NCBI RefSeq assembly: GCF_001270495.1 | Contig: NZ_LGUR01000243.1 | Location: 1 to 44,151 of the forward strand | Direction of reading: 5' to 3' | DNA from: Streptomyces viridochromogenes | GTDB lineage: Bacteria; Actinomycetota; Actinomycetes; Streptomycetales; Streptomycetaceae | Length of the DNA stretch: 44,151 nt | Shown: positions 26,910 through 35,545 of the stretch, piece after piece | Layout of the letters: every line of letters starts with the position of its first letter | Numbering within the stretch: the stretch's first letter is position 1 | The notes under the pieces: generated by a model | What the model was told of the DNA's origin: nothing | Databases searched by the model: none | What the model saw: only the letters and a program-made list of their open reading frames with translations | Made by a program: the position numbers and the translations under genes

Positions 26910-27782
26910 GTGACCGGCATCTCCGGAGATATTGCACGCGTCGGCGTGGTGGGCTGCGGCCAGATGGGAGCGGGCATCGCCGAGGTGTGCGCCCGCGCCG
27001 GACTGGACGTGAAGGTCGCCGAGACCACCGGCGAGGCCCTGGAGATCGGCCGCACCCGGCTGCTCAACTCCCTGGCCAAGGCCGCCGAGCGCGGCAAGAT
27101 CAGCGAGGAGGAGCGGGACTCCACGCAGGCGCGGCTGTCCTTCACCACCGACCTCGGCGAGTTCGCCGACCGTGACCTGGTGATCGAGGCCGTCGTCGAG
27201 AACGAGCAGGTGAAGACCGAGATCTTCCAGGTCCTCGACCAGGTCGTGACCCGGCCGGACGCGATCCTGGCCTCCAACACCTCCTCGATCCCCCTGGTGA
27301 AGCTGGCGGTCGCCACCTCACGCCCCGACCAGGTCATCGGCATCCACTTCTTCAACCCGGCCCCGGTGCAGAAGCTCGTCGAGCTGATCCCGGCGCTCAC
27401 CACCTCCGAGGGCACGATCGCCCGCGCCCAGACCTTCGCCGAGAAGCTGCTCGGCAAGCACGCGATCCGCGCCCAGGACCGCTCCGGCTTCGTCGTGAAC
27501 GCCCTGCTGATCCCGTACCTCCTCTCCGCGATCCGGATGTTCGAGTCGGGCATCGCCAGCCGCGAGGACATCGACAACGGCATGGAGCTCGGCTGCGCCC
27601 ACCCGATGGGCCCGCTGAAGCTGTCCGACCTGATCGGCCTGGACACGGTCGCGTCGGTGGCGCAGAGCATGTACGACGAGTTCAAGGAGCCGCTGTACGC
27701 CGCTCCCCCGCTGCTGCTGCGCATGGTCGACGCGGGCCGGCTGGGCCGCAAGACGAGTTCCGGCTTCTACACCTACGGCTGA
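26910..27782 (+). CDS. 3-hydroxyacyl-CoA (3-hydroxybutyryl-CoA) dehydrogenase, FadB2-like
   Basis: This 290-residue enzyme oxidises 3-hydroxyacyl-CoA with NAD(P)+, or works in reverse for polyhydroxybutyrate or butyryl-type pathways. The Rossmann motif GCGQMGAGIA is at 15-24. The catalytic pair is His146 (IHFFNPAP) and Glu158 (KLVELIP), with SNTSS at 122-126. The C-terminal helical domain (GFVVNALLIPYL, GCAHPMGPL) is complete. GTG 26910 has AGGGG five bases upstream. The frame opens earlier, but the family N-terminus begins here. It is monofunctional (no enoyl-CoA hydratase domain) and is followed by a strong terminator. Confidence 0.93.
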   Translation: MTGISGDIARVGVVGCGQMGAGIAEVCARAGLDVKVAETTGEALEIGRTRLLNSLAKAAERGKISEEERDSTQARLSFTTDLGEFADRDLVIEAVVENEQVKTEIFQVLDQVVTRPDAILASNTSSIPLVKLAVATSRPDQVIGIHFFNPAPVQKLVELIPALTTSEGTIARAQTFAEKLLGKHAIRAQDRSGFVVNALLIPYLLSAIRMFESGIASREDIDNGMELGCAHPMGPLKLSDLIGLDTVASVAQSMYDEFKEPLYAAPPLLLRMVDAGRLGRKTSSGFYTYG

Positions 27783-27810
27783 TTACAGACGGTCAGATTC
27801 CGGCCAACCA

Positions 27811-27845
27811 CGCGGGCCCGGCACCGATAAGGTACCGGGCCCGCG
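27811..27845 (+). terminator. Terminator after the hydroxyacyl-CoA dehydrogenase gene
   Basis: Two 15-base arms (27811-27825 and 27831-27845) pair at 14 positions around the loop GATAA. No U-run follows. Confidence 0.75.
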
Positions 27846-27975
27846 TCATTCACACACCGTGTGCGCGCCGGGCTCGCATATGCCCATCGCACACTCTCCC
27901 CATGCGTCCACCAGGCGAGTTCACTTTCCCTGCGCATGCAAGGGATGTGAGACCACTACGGAAAGGAGCGGACTC

Positions 27976-28233
27976 GTGACCGTCGATCCCGAGCATCCGG
28001 TCGTAACTGGAGAACTCGCAGAGTTACGACGTCGTCTCGACGTCGCCTACGCCCGTGTGGAGGGCGGGCTGGCTCTGCTCACCCACCGCACCGAGGAGAC
28101 CGCCAAGGAACTCGACGAGCTGAACACCCGGATCAACACACTGGAACACGCGCGCTGGCCGCTGCCCGCGGTCGCCGCCATCACCGCCGTGGGTGCTCTC
28201 GTCGTGGCGATCTGGCAGGCCGTCGGGCACTAG
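27976..28233 (+). CDS. Small membrane protein with coiled coil, unknown function
   Basis: This 85-residue product begins MTVDPEHPVVTG. It has a heptad-rich helix (about residues 15-60: LAELRRRLDVAYARVEGG and KELDELNTRINTLEHAR) and a single C-terminal transmembrane segment (AVAAITAVGALVVAIWQAV). The layout suggests a tail-anchored protein that oligomerises through the coiled coil. GTG 27976 has AAGGAG seven bases before it. I know similar short Streptomyces proteins only as hypothetical. It is convergent with the Nudix gene. Confidence 0.75.
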   Translation: MTVDPEHPVVTGELAELRRRLDVAYARVEGGLALLTHRTEETAKELDELNTRINTLEHARWPLPAVAAITAVGALVVAIWQAVGH

Positions 28234-28257
28234 CCCGGAGAGACGCGGGACGTCACT

Positions 28258-28803
28258 TCAGCGCAGGACGTCCTGCCCGAGCCTGAGATGGTGCAGCAGC
28301 AGTAACGCGGCCGCCATGTTGGCGGCCGGGACCTCCCCACGGGCGACCATGTCGGGGACGAGCTTGAGAGGCACCCATTCCCGGCGGTCCGACTCGAAGT
28401 CGTCCACGGGATGCCCGACGTACTCGCCCTCGTCGGCCCAGTAGATGTGGTGCCGGGCGTCGGTGAGCCCGTTGGAGGGCTCCACGCTCATGAGGTGGTG
28501 CAGGGGTCCCGGCCGCCAGCCGGTCTCCTCCTCCAGCTCCCTGGCGGCCGCGCGGACGATGTCCTCGCCGTCCTCGACGACGCCCGCCGCGAGTTCCCAC
28601 CCCCAGCTGTCGGTGATGAAACGGTGGCGCCACAGGAGGAGGACTTCATTGGCCTCGTTGACCACCGTGGCCACGGCGACCGGCCGCAGCCGTATGAGGA
28701 AGTGGTCCAGGTGCCGGCCGTCCGGCAGCTCCACATCTGCCAGGTTGACGGTGAACCAGCGGTTTTCATACACAGTTTGTTCGTTCTGTTTCGTCCACTG
28801 CAC
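28258..28803 (-). CDS. Nudix hydrolase
   Basis: This 181-residue protein has a complete Nudix box, GX5EX7REUXEEXGU, starting at Gly74 (GVVEDGEDIVRAAARELEEE), which binds Mg2+ and cleaves nucleoside diphosphate-linked substrates. The N-terminal part (WFTVNLADVELPDG) resembles ADP-sugar pyrophosphatases, so ADP-ribose or a nucleotide sugar is a likely substrate (inference). The start is GTG 28803, with GGAAGG about ten bases upstream. It follows the large regulator gene on the same strand after 96 bases that contain three 10-base repeats. Confidence 0.9.
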   Translation of the reverse strand: MQWTKQNEQTVYENRWFTVNLADVELPDGRHLDHFLIRLRPVAVATVVNEANEVLLLWRHRFITDSWGWELAAGVVEDGEDIVRAAARELEEETGWRPGPLHHLMSVEPSNGLTDARHHIYWADEGEYVGHPVDDFESDRREWVPLKLVPDMVARGEVPAANMAAALLLLHHLRLGQDVLR

Positions 28804-28870
28804 GGTTCTGCCACCTTCCGTCGAGTAAGTGGCAATATCGCAGCAGGGACTATGAAGGTGTCGGTGTTCG

Positions 28871-28900
28871 AGTACCGGCCTGTACCGACTTGTACCGGCC
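28871..28900. repeat. Three tandem 10-base repeats upstream of the Nudix gene
   Basis: AGTACCGGCC, TGTACCGACT and TGTACCGGCC follow each other without gaps, sharing GTACCG. CGGTAC in inverted orientation lies just to the right (28905-28910). The 10-base period puts each copy on the same DNA face. The array overlaps the stop of the regulator gene and lies about 70 bases before the Nudix start. Confidence 0.6.
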
Positions 28901-30240
28901 TAAAGCGGTACGCGCAGTGCTCCGTCGATGAGTTCGGCGGCCTCGCCCGTGCCCGCGCAACCGCTGCGCACCAGGTGTTCGCGCACGGCCCGGAGTCTGT
29001 CCCGCAGCCGCTGGGACTCCATTCCCCGCGCCTGCTCGGCCATCTGCACCGCGATGGCCACCGCCTTGTCCGCGTTGCCCTGGCGGAGTTCGATCGTGCT
29101 CAGCATGGCCAGCCGGTGCACCCGGCCCCGGTCGTGGGCCGGGTTGTCGACGGCGGCCGCGGCGTGCTCCCCCGCCGCCATCAGCTCCCCGAGGCTGAGC
29201 AGCGCCTCCGCCACCTGGACGTTGACCAACCCCGGCTGGACATAGCCGGTTTCGTCGGGTTCGTATCCGCGCCGGATGCGTTCGGCGGCCTGTTCGGCAC
29301 GACGGATGCAGGACAGGGCGCTCGTGCCGTCGCCGAGGTGGGCGTACGCCTTCGCCTGCATCGCGTACAGGTCGGAGGCGAGGGCCGGGGTGATGTGCTT
29401 GCCGGCGGCCCGCAACGCGGCCTCCGCGAAGGCGACGGCCTGCCGCCATTCCCGCATGAACAGCGCCTGGTTGACCAGCAAGGCGATCACATACGCGCCG
29501 AGTCCCCGGTCCCCGCTGGCCTTCGCCAGCCGCAGGGCCTGGTGGAAGTAGCGCTGGGCGAGGCCGTGCGCGTCGGAGTCGTAGGCGCAGATGCCCGCGA
29601 TGGCCACCAACCCGCCCGTCGCCCGGTGGAGTTGACGGCCCGTGGCATCGGTGTAGCTGCCGCGCAGCAACGGCGCGGCCTCGGAGTTGAGGAAGCCGAC
29701 GATCCGGGTCCGGGTCGCTATGCCGCCCGCCTTCCGGTACATCTGCTCGTAGTGGGTGCGGGCGGCACGCAGCATCTCCAGGTCGGCGGGGGTGACCCGG
29801 TGCCGGCCGCCACGCGACACATCGACGTCCTCGGGCGGGTTCTCCCACTCCCACACGGGCATGACGGCGGGCGTGCCCGTGACCGCCGGGGCGCCCAGGA
29901 TATGGGGCCGCTGCTGCTCGTCGGAGCGCCACAGGGCGGTGGCCCGCTCCACGAAGCCGGACAGCGAGGTGGTGTGCACGGCGGACTGCTCACCCGGCAC
30001 ACCGAGACCGATGTCGTCGAGCGTGACGGTACGGTGCAGACGGCCGGCGAGCACCTCGCAGATCAGGTCGGGCACCTGGCCGCGCGGCCGCTGCCCCTTC
30101 AACCACCGCGCCACGGCGGTGTGTTCGTATCTGAGCGCGAGCCCGCGCGCCCTCCCCGCCTGATTCACGTGCGCGGCCAGCCCCGCATGCGAGATCCCCG
30201 CCTCGTCCAGGATCGCGTCGAGCAGAGTATTGGGCTGCAT
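28900..30240 (-). CDS. Large Streptomyces-type regulator with N-terminal HTH-like and TPR-like helical region
   Basis: This 446-residue protein begins MQPNTLLDAILDEAGISHAG with a helix-turn-helix-like region (about residues 10-60: GLAAHVNQAGRARGLALRYE then TAVARWLKGQRPRG). A middle linker with PVWEWENPPED follows, then a long alpha-helical region of repeated ~40-residue units (about 185-420) that look like tetratricopeptide repeats. This layout matches large Streptomyces regulators of the NsdA-like kind, which affect development and antibiotic production; the exact target is unknown. ATG 30240 has GGGGGG upstream. A perfect palindrome at 30288-30304 lies in its promoter region. Confidence 0.75.
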   Translation of the reverse strand: MQPNTLLDAILDEAGISHAGLAAHVNQAGRARGLALRYEHTAVARWLKGQRPRGQVPDLICEVLAGRLHRTVTLDDIGLGVPGEQSAVHTTSLSGFVERATALWRSDEQQRPHILGAPAVTGTPAVMPVWEWENPPEDVDVSRGGRHRVTPADLEMLRAARTHYEQMYRKAGGIATRTRIVGFLNSEAAPLLRGSYTDATGRQLHRATGGLVAIAGICAYDSDAHGLAQRYFHQALRLAKASGDRGLGAYVIALLVNQALFMREWRQAVAFAEAALRAAGKHITPALASDLYAMQAKAYAHLGDGTSALSCIRRAEQAAERIRRGYEPDETGYVQPGLVNVQVAEALLSLGELMAAGEHAAAAVDNPAHDRGRVHRLAMLSTIELRQGNADKAVAIAVQMAEQARGMESQRLRDRLRAVREHLVRSGCAGTGEAAELIDGALRVPL

Positions 30241-30270
30241 GTGTGCCCCCCCGGGTGGCTCGGTGCCGAC

Positions 30271-30304
30271 AGAGTAGTGCGAACCGCTTCACACGGGGTG
30301 TGAA
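30271..30304 (-). promoter_or_regulatory. Promoter region of the large regulator with a perfect palindrome
   Basis: TTCACACGGGGTGTGAA (30288-30304) is a perfect 7+3+7 inverted repeat. TACTCT (reverse complement of 30271-30276) is a candidate -10, which puts the palindrome across the -35 region. That is a usual place for repressor binding, possibly autoregulation. Confidence 0.5.
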
Positions 30305-30388
30305 CGGAGTGCCCGAATCCGCAGCGTGCGCGCGCTGTTGCGGAGAGTTTCCGACCGGTTGACTGAAATGCCTCGCAAGAGGCCGGCC

Positions 30389-30424
30389 GGGCCGCCGGCT
30401 CCCCCTCGTACAGTGCGGCGGCCC
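30389..30424 (-). terminator. GC-rich hairpin, second terminator candidate after the phosphatase gene
   Basis: GGGCCGCCG (30389-30397) and CGGCGGCCC (30416-30424) form a perfect 9-base stem around an 18-base loop. It lies downstream of the phosphatase stop and upstream of the regulator promoter. Confidence 0.5.
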
Positions 30425-30436
30425 GCATCCGCGCCG

Positions 30437-30476
30437 TCCGCCCAGCTGCCTGCCCGACACTCCGTGGCTGGGCGGA
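30437..30476 (-). terminator. Terminator candidate after the phosphatase gene
   Basis: TCCGCCCAGC (30437-30446) and GCTGGGCGGA (30467-30476) form a perfect 10-base stem with a 20-base loop. It lies 41 bases beyond the phosphatase stop codon in the direction of transcription. Confidence 0.6.
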
Positions 30477-30517
30477 TGGCTGCCGCCGACTCGGCCGCAC
30501 GACTGATCGCCGCTGGA

Positions 30518-31585
30518 CTAAAGGTGGTTGGTCGACTGCGGCTGCTCGGTGGCTGGTCGCGCCCCGGCGGCGGAGCCGCCCAGGCCACAGCCCCGCACCC
30601 CTGGGGAACCACAGTCGACCCTCGTTCGATCGTTCCGTAGGACCAGTAGCGCTATGTCGTCCGACTGCCTGCCCCTGGTGTGGCGGAGGACAGCCGTGAA
30701 AAGGGTGCGCAGGATCATCTGGGGAGTGATCGGTCGGTGCCGTACGGCGCCGACGAGGGCCGCCTGGAGCGAAAAGAACCGGCCTCTGTCGTCCCTCGCG
30801 TCCTCGACCCCGTCCGTGTACAGGACCAGGGAGTCGCCGGGCTCCAGGGTGCCGCAACGCAGCGCGGGCAGTTCGGTGGGGAGCGGGAAGAGCCCCAGGG
30901 GCGGGAGGGGGTCGGCGCGGGCCAGTGGCTCGACGGTCGTGCCGCTCAGCAGATACGGCCAGGGGTGACCGCAGTTGAGGGTGGTGATCTCGCCGTTCCG
31001 GCCGATCTCCAGCAGCAGGACGGTGACGAAGTCCTCGGAGACCGGGTCGTCGCACGCGCGTTCGCGCAGATGCCGCGCCAGGGCCCGGTCCAGTCGGCCC
31101 AGCACGCGCCCCAGGTCGGGTTCGTCGTGAACGGCCTCGCGAAAGCTGCCGAGGACCGCGGCGACCGTGCCGATGGCGGCGATGCCATGGCCGCGCACGT
31201 CGCCCATCACCGCCCGTACGCCGTGCTCGGTGGCGATGACCTCGTACAGGTCGCCGCCGACACAGGCACCGCGATCCGCGGAGAGCTGGGCGGCGGCGAC
31301 GTTCAGCCCGCCGACGCGTGCGGGCAGCGGCCGCAGCAGCGCGTTCTGCGCGGCCCCGGCGACCTCGCGGACCTGCCGGAGCTCACGCAACAGAGCTTGC
31401 CGGACGTGCGCGATCAGCCCCGTGCCCACGGCGAGGAAGACGGCACTGGTGACGACCCGGGCGCCGAGGCTGTCCTCCCGGGCGAGCGGACAGGCCAGCT
31501 TGTACGTGATGGCCATCGCGCCCCAGGCGGTGGGCAGCCCCCACGCGAGCGCCTTGCGGGGAACCCGACCCTTGATGCGGAACAT
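30518..31585 (-). CDS. Membrane-anchored PP2C/SpoIIE-type serine phosphatase
   Basis: This 355-residue protein has two transmembrane helices in the first 80 residues (ALAWGLPTAWGAMAI; VVTSAVFLAVGTGLIA). A coiled linker leads to a SpoIIE/RsbU phosphatase domain: GGDLYEVIATEHGVRAVMGD, VRGHGIAA, SEDFVTVLLLEI, LNCGHPWPYLL, LVLYTDGVEDARD and QSDDIALLVLR. The metal-binding aspartates are all present. Such proteins dephosphorylate anti-anti-sigma factors; no partner is adjacent. The ATG at 31585 lies past the pheT terminators and is preferred to the open frame up to 31744. The last ~35 codons (from about CGSPGVRGCGLGG) run through a Streptomyces-type interspersed repeat, so the C-terminus may be a recent extension. 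Confidence 0.86.
   Translation of the reverse strand: MFRIKGRVPRKALAWGLPTAWGAMAITYKLACPLAREDSLGARVVTSAVFLAVGTGLIAHVRQALLRELRQVREVAGAAQNALLRPLPARVGGLNVAAAQLSADRGACVGGDLYEVIATEHGVRAVMGDVRGHGIAAIGTVAAVLGSFREAVHDEPDLGRVLGRLDRALARHLRERACDDPVSEDFVTVLLLEIGRNGEITTLNCGHPWPYLLSGTTVEPLARADPLPPLGLFPLPTELPALRCGTLEPGDSLVLYTDGVEDARDDRGRFFSLQAALVGAVRHRPITPQMILRTLFTAVLRHTRGRQSDDIALLVLRNDRTRVDCGSPGVRGCGLGGSAAGARPATEQPQSTNHL
30549..30580 (-). repeat. Second copy of the interspersed GCGCGACCAGCCAC repeat, inside the phosphatase gene
   Basis: On the minus strand, GGCGG and CCGCC form a short hairpin followed by GGGGCGCGACCAGCCAC. The last 14 bases are identical to 964-977. This kind of hairpin-plus-tail is abundant between genes in Streptomyces (recalled). 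Here it encodes part of the phosphatase C-terminus. Confidence 0.6.
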
Positions 31586-31621
31586 GCCGATGGCCCCCCA
31601 ATAGGCCCTGACAACGCAGAA

Positions 31622-31647
31622 CGGACCGGCCCCGAAAGGCCGGTCCG
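31622..31647 (-). terminator. Hairpin between pheT and the phosphatase gene
   Basis: CGGACCGGCC (31622-31631) and GGCCGGTCCG (31638-31647) form a perfect 10-base stem with a 6-base loop. It is a second terminator for pheT, or an attenuator just ahead of the phosphatase start at 31585. Confidence 0.7.
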
Positions 31648-31730
31648 ATTCTGTCGAGGGATGCCCCGGAAGTACCAGATCACCCGGAGAAGTCACCCTA
31701 TTGAGTGAGGTGACCACAACGCCCGATGGG

Positions 31731-31755
31731 GGTGTGGGGGCCATGCCCCCACACC
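31731..31755 (-). terminator. pheT terminator
   Basis: GGTGTGGGGG (31731-31740) and CCCCCACACC (31746-31755) form a perfect 10-base stem with loop CCATG, 9 bases after the pheT stop. Confidence 0.8.
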
Positions 31756-31764
31756 TTGGGCGAA

Positions 31765-34278
31765 CTAGCCCCTCAGAACCGCCCCCGTACGCTCGCCCGC
31801 GAGGGCCACCGCAGCGTCCCGAGCCGCCGAAGCCTCATCGACCGTCAGCGTCCGGTCCCCCGCGCGGAAGCGCAACGCGTACGCGAGCGACTTCTTCCCG
31901 TCACCGAGCTGCTCGTCGTTGACGTACACGTCGAACAGCCGGATCGCCTCAAGGAGTTCACCCGCCCCCTCCCGAAGCGCGGCCTCGACCTCCGCGGCCG
32001 GCACCGGCTTGTCGACGACGAGGGCGACATCCTGCGTGGCCACCGGGAACGTGGAGATGCTCGGCGCCTGCGGCGCACCGTCGCCGACCTGCTCCAAGGC
32101 GTCCAGGTCCAGCTCCATGGCACCGGTGCGGGCGGGCAGCCCCAGCGCCTTGAGCACCCTCGGGTGCAGCTCACCGGCGTGACCGATGACCCGCTCCCCG
32201 CCGTCGGCGGTGATCGCCAGCTCGGCGCACCGACCGGGGTGCCACGGCCCGTACTGCCCGGTCCGCACGATCAGCTCGGCACCGGCTTCCCGGGCGACGA
32301 CACGCGCCGCCTCGACCGCGTCGGCCCAGTCGGCCGGACGGCCCTTGCCCCACCAGCCGGCCTGCTCACGCGCACCGGCGAGAACGACGGCGACATGGCG
32401 CGGCTGCTCGGGCAGTACGGCGTTCAGCGCGGCGATCTCCTCTTCGGTCGGGCGGCGGTCGACCGGCAGATGCCCGGCGACGCGCCGCTCCTCACGCGGC
32501 TGGAAGACCAGACCAGTCTCGAACAGCGCCAGGTCGTGCGAGCCCCGCCCGTCATTGCGGCGCAGCGCGCCGAGCAAACCGGGCAGCAGCGACGTGCGGA
32601 GCGCGGGCTCCTCGTCGTTGAGCGGGTTGACCAGCTTGACGACGCGGCGGGCCGGGTCGTCGGCGGCCAGGCCGAGCTGGTCGAACACCTGCTCGCTGAC
32701 GAAGGGGTAGTTCGGCGCCTCGACGTAGCCCTCGCCGGCCAGCGCGCGGCCGACCCGGCGGTGCAGCCGCTGGCGGTGGGTCAGGCCACGGCCGGACGGC
32801 GGCTTGGGCAGCGTGGAGGGCAGGTTCTCATAGCCCTCCAGGCGGATGACCTCTTCGGCCAGGTCGTTCGGCTCCAGCAGGTCGGGCCGCCAGGACGGCA
32901 CGGTGACGATCAGCTCGTCCTGCCCGTACACGTCGCAGCCGATCTGCTGGAGCCGCCGGACGACGGTCTCGCGGCCGTACTCGACGCCCGCGACCTTGTC
33001 CGGGTGGTCGGCCCGGACGGTGAGGGTGTGCGGGGCGGACGGCGTGACGACCTCGGTGACACCGGCATCGGCGGTGCCGCCCGCGAGCAGCACCAGCAGG
33101 TCGACCGTGCGCTGGGCGGCCGCCGCGGCGGCGGCCGGGTCGACGCCGCGCTCGTAGCGGCGGGACGCCTCCGAGGACAGCTTGTGACGGCGAGCCGTAC
33201 GCGCGATGGCGACCTGGTCGAAGTGGGCGGCCTCGATGACCACGTCGGTCGTCGCGTTCTCCACGTCGTCGTGGTCGGCGATCTCCGTGTGGGCGCCGCC
33301 CATGACGCCCGCGAGGCCGATCGGGCCGCGCTCGTCGGTGATGACCAGGTCCTCGGCGTGCAGCTTGCGCTCGATGTCGTCGAGGGTGACGAGCCGCTCG
33401 CCCTCCTCGGCCCGGCGCACACCGATGGTGCCGTGGACCAGATTGCGGTCGTAGGCGTGCAGCGGCTGGCCGAGCTCCATCATCACGTAGTTGGTGACGT
33501 CGACGGTGAGCGAGATCGGGCGCATGCCGACCTTCTGCAGCCGGCGCTGGAGCCAGATCGGGGAGCGCGCCTCGGGGCTGAGGCCGGTCACCGTACGGGC
33601 GGTGAAGCGGTCACAGCCGATCGGGTCGGAGACCTGCACCGGGTAGCCGAAGGCGTTGGGGCCGGGCACGTCGAGCAGGGCCGGGTCGCGCAGCGGGAGG
33701 CCGTAGCCGATGGCGGTCTCGCGGGCGACGCCGCGGATGGACAGACAGTCGCCGCGGTTGGCGGTGACGGCGATGTCCAGGACCTCGTCGACCAGCTCCA
33801 GGAGCTCGATGGCGTCCTTGCCGACCTCGGTCTCCGGCGGCAGCACGATGATGCCGTGGCTGCCGTCGTCGCCCATGCCCAGCTCGTTGCTGGAGCAGAT
33901 CATGCCGTGCGAGACGCGGCCGTAGGTCTTGCGGGCGGCGATCTCGAAGCCGCCGGGCAGCACCGCGCCCGGGAGCACGACCACGACCTTGTCGCCGACC
34001 TGGAAGTTGCGGGCGCCGCAGATGAGCTCCTGGGGCTCGCCGGTGCCGTTGGCCTGGCCGACGTCGACGGTGCAGAAGCGGATCGGCTTCTTGAACTCCG
34101 TCAGCTCCTCGATGGTCAGCACCTGGCCGACGACGAGCGGGCCCTTGAGGCCGTCGCCGAGCTGCTCGACGGTCTCGACCTCGAGACCGGCCGAAATGAG
34201 CTTGGCCTGGACGTCGCGGCCGGTCTCGGTGGCCGGCAGGTCGACGTACTCCCGCAGCCAAGAAAGCGGGACCCGCAT
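31765..34278 (-). CDS. pheT: Phenylalanyl-tRNA synthetase beta subunit
   Basis: This 837-residue subunit has the full bacterial length. The N-terminus [15 protein letters not shown] is typical. The EMAP/tRNA-binding (OB) domain follows at about 40-150 ([23 protein letters not shown]). Then come the B3/B4 editing region ([28 protein letters not shown]), the B5 helix-turn-helix and an anticodon-binding FDX-ACB domain at the end ([20 protein letters not shown]). It partners with PheS in an alpha2beta2 enzyme that charges tRNA-Phe. Its ATG overlaps the pheS stop by one base (TGATG), so the two are coupled. Confidence 0.97.
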   Translation of the reverse strand: MRVPLSWLREYVDLPATETGRDVQAKLISAGLEVETVEQLGDGLKGPLVVGQVLTIEELTEFKKPIRFCTVDVGQANGTGEPQELICGARNFQVGDKVVVVLPGAVLPGGFEIAARKTYGRVSHGMICSSNELGMGDDGSHGIIVLPPETEVGKDAIELLELVDEVLDIAVTANRGDCLSIRGVARETAIGYGLPLRDPALLDVPGPNAFGYPVQVSDPIGCDRFTARTVTGLSPEARSPIWLQRRLQKVGMRPISLTVDVTNYVMMELGQPLHAYDRNLVHGTIGVRRAEEGERLVTLDDIERKLHAEDLVITDERGPIGLAGVMGGAHTEIADHDDVENATTDVVIEAAHFDQVAIARTARRHKLSSEASRRYERGVDPAAAAAAAQRTVDLLVLLAGGTADAGVTEVVTPSAPHTLTVRADHPDKVAGVEYGRETVVRRLQQIGCDVYGQDELIVTVPSWRPDLLEPNDLAEEVIRLEGYENLPSTLPKPPSGRGLTHRQRLHRRVGRALAGEGYVEAPNYPFVSEQVFDQLGLAADDPARRVVKLVNPLNDEEPALRTSLLPGLLGALRRNDGRGSHDLALFETGLVFQPREERRVAGHLPVDRRPTEEEIAALNAVLPEQPRHVAVVLAGAREQAGWWGKGRPADWADAVEAARVVAREAGAELIVRTGQYGPWHPGRCAELAITADGGERVIGHAGELHPRVLKALGLPARTGAMELDLDALEQVGDGAPQAPSISTFPVATQDVALVVDKPVPAAEVEAALREGAGELLEAIRLFDVYVNDEQLGDGKKSLAYALRFRAGDRTLTVDEASAARDAAVALAGERTGAVLRG

Positions 34279-35399
34279 CAGATCTCCATCCCGAACGGCC
34301 GGGTGAACCGGACGTCACCCTCGACCATGTCTCGCATGTCCTCGACGTTGTGGCGGAACATCAGCATCCGCTCGATGCCGAACCCGAAGGCGAAGCCGCT
34401 GTACTTCTCCGGGTCGACGCCGCAGGCGGTGAGCACCCGCGGGTTGACCATGCCGCAGCCGCCGAGCTCGATCCAGCCTTCGGAGGAGCAGGTGCGGCAG
34501 GGGCGGTCGGGGTTGCCGACGGACTCGCCGCGGCAGACGTAGCACACCATGTCCATCTCGGCGGACGGCTCGGTGAACGGGAAGAAGTTCGGCCGCAGCC
34601 GGGTCTTCATGCCCTCGCCGAACAGGGCCTGGACCATATGGTCCATGGTGCCCTTGAGGTCGGCCATGGTCAGGCCCTCGTCCACGGCCAGCAGCTCGAC
34701 CTGGTGGAAGACCGGGGTGTGCGTGGCGTCCAGCTCGTCGGTGCGGTAGACGCGGCCGGGACAGATCACGTAGACCGGCAGCTCACGGTCGAGCAGCGAG
34801 CGGACCTGCACGGGCGAGGTGTGGGTGCGCAGCACGACACCGGAGTCGCTGCCGCCGTCGGGGCCCTCGACGAAGAAGGTGTCGGCCTCGCCGCGGGCCG
34901 GGTGGTCCGGGCCGATGTTCAGGGCGTCGAAGTTGAACCACTCCGCCTCGACCTGCGGGCCCTCGGCGACCTCGTAGCCCATGGCCACGAAGACGTCCTC
35001 GATGCGCTCCGACAGGGTGGTGAGCGGGTGGCGGGCGCCGGCCGGTACGCGGTCGTACGGCAGCGTGACGTCCACCGCCTCCTCGACCAGTACCCGCTGG
35101 TCGCGCTCGGCCTCCAGCTCGGCCTGGCGGGCGGCGAGGCCCTTGTTCACGGCGCCGCGGGCCTGGCCGACCAGCTTGCCGGCGGCGGCCTTGGCGTGCG
35201 GGGGCAGGGCGCCGATCTCCCGGTTGGCGAGCGCCAGCGGGGACGTGCCGCCGGTGTGGGCGACCTTGGCCTCCTGGAGCGCTTCGAGGGAGTCCGCGCC
35301 GGCGAAGGCGGCGAGCGCCTCGTCCCGCATGCGCTCGATCTCTTCCGGTTTCAACGCCTCGACCTCGACAGGGTCGTACGACTTATTCGGTGCCGACAT
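34278..35399 (-). CDS. pheS: Phenylalanyl-tRNA synthetase alpha subunit
   Basis: This 373-residue class II synthetase catalytic subunit has an N-terminal coiled coil (about 1-95), motif 2 region [23 protein letters not shown], and motif 3 in [20 protein letters not shown]. Between motif 2 and motif 3 lies a four-cysteine insert, CYVC-x11-CRTC, that looks like a zinc knuckle. E. coli PheS lacks it; I believe other actinomycetes have it. ATG 35399 is preceded by GGGAAGAG. It is the first gene of pheST. Confidence 0.97.
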   Translation of the reverse strand: MSAPNKSYDPVEVEALKPEEIERMRDEALAAFAGADSLEALQEAKVAHTGGTSPLALANREIGALPPHAKAAAGKLVGQARGAVNKGLAARQAELEAERDQRVLVEEAVDVTLPYDRVPAGARHPLTTLSERIEDVFVAMGYEVAEGPQVEAEWFNFDALNIGPDHPARGEADTFFVEGPDGGSDSGVVLRTHTSPVQVRSLLDRELPVYVICPGRVYRTDELDATHTPVFHQVELLAVDEGLTMADLKGTMDHMVQALFGEGMKTRLRPNFFPFTEPSAEMDMVCYVCRGESVGNPDRPCRTCSSEGWIELGGCGMVNPRVLTACGVDPEKYSGFAFGFGIERMLMFRHNVEDMRDMVEGDVRFTRPFGMEI

Positions 35400-35493
35400 C
35401 TCTTCCCGTGCTTCCGATTGGCTGGCTGAAGTGCCCCGTCTCGACCTGGAGACGATCCGTCTCTGGTTTTGGACGCAAAGGTGCCAATGGCCG

Positions 35494-35499
35494 AGTCTA
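35494..35499 (-). promoter_or_regulatory. -10 element for pheST
   Basis: TAGACT on the minus strand lies 95 bases before pheS. The leader that would follow contains a small hairpin, GAGACG-ATC-CGTCTC (near 35450). No T-box features or terminator-plus-U-run were seen, and the -35 is unclear. Confidence 0.4.
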
Positions 35500-35545
35500 A
35501 CGGGGTTGGGGTAAGCGAATGCGCCCGTGGGGCTCGGTCCGGGTC

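Noticed and set aside
31726..34542. Plus-strand 938-codon open frame
   Set aside because: Antisense shadow of pheT. No motif, and the pheT domains are complete.
35400..35545. T-box or Phe-attenuator leader upstream of pheS
   Set aside because: The leader is short, with no T-box core sequence, no Phe-rich leader peptide and no terminator with a U-run. Only a small hairpin is visible.
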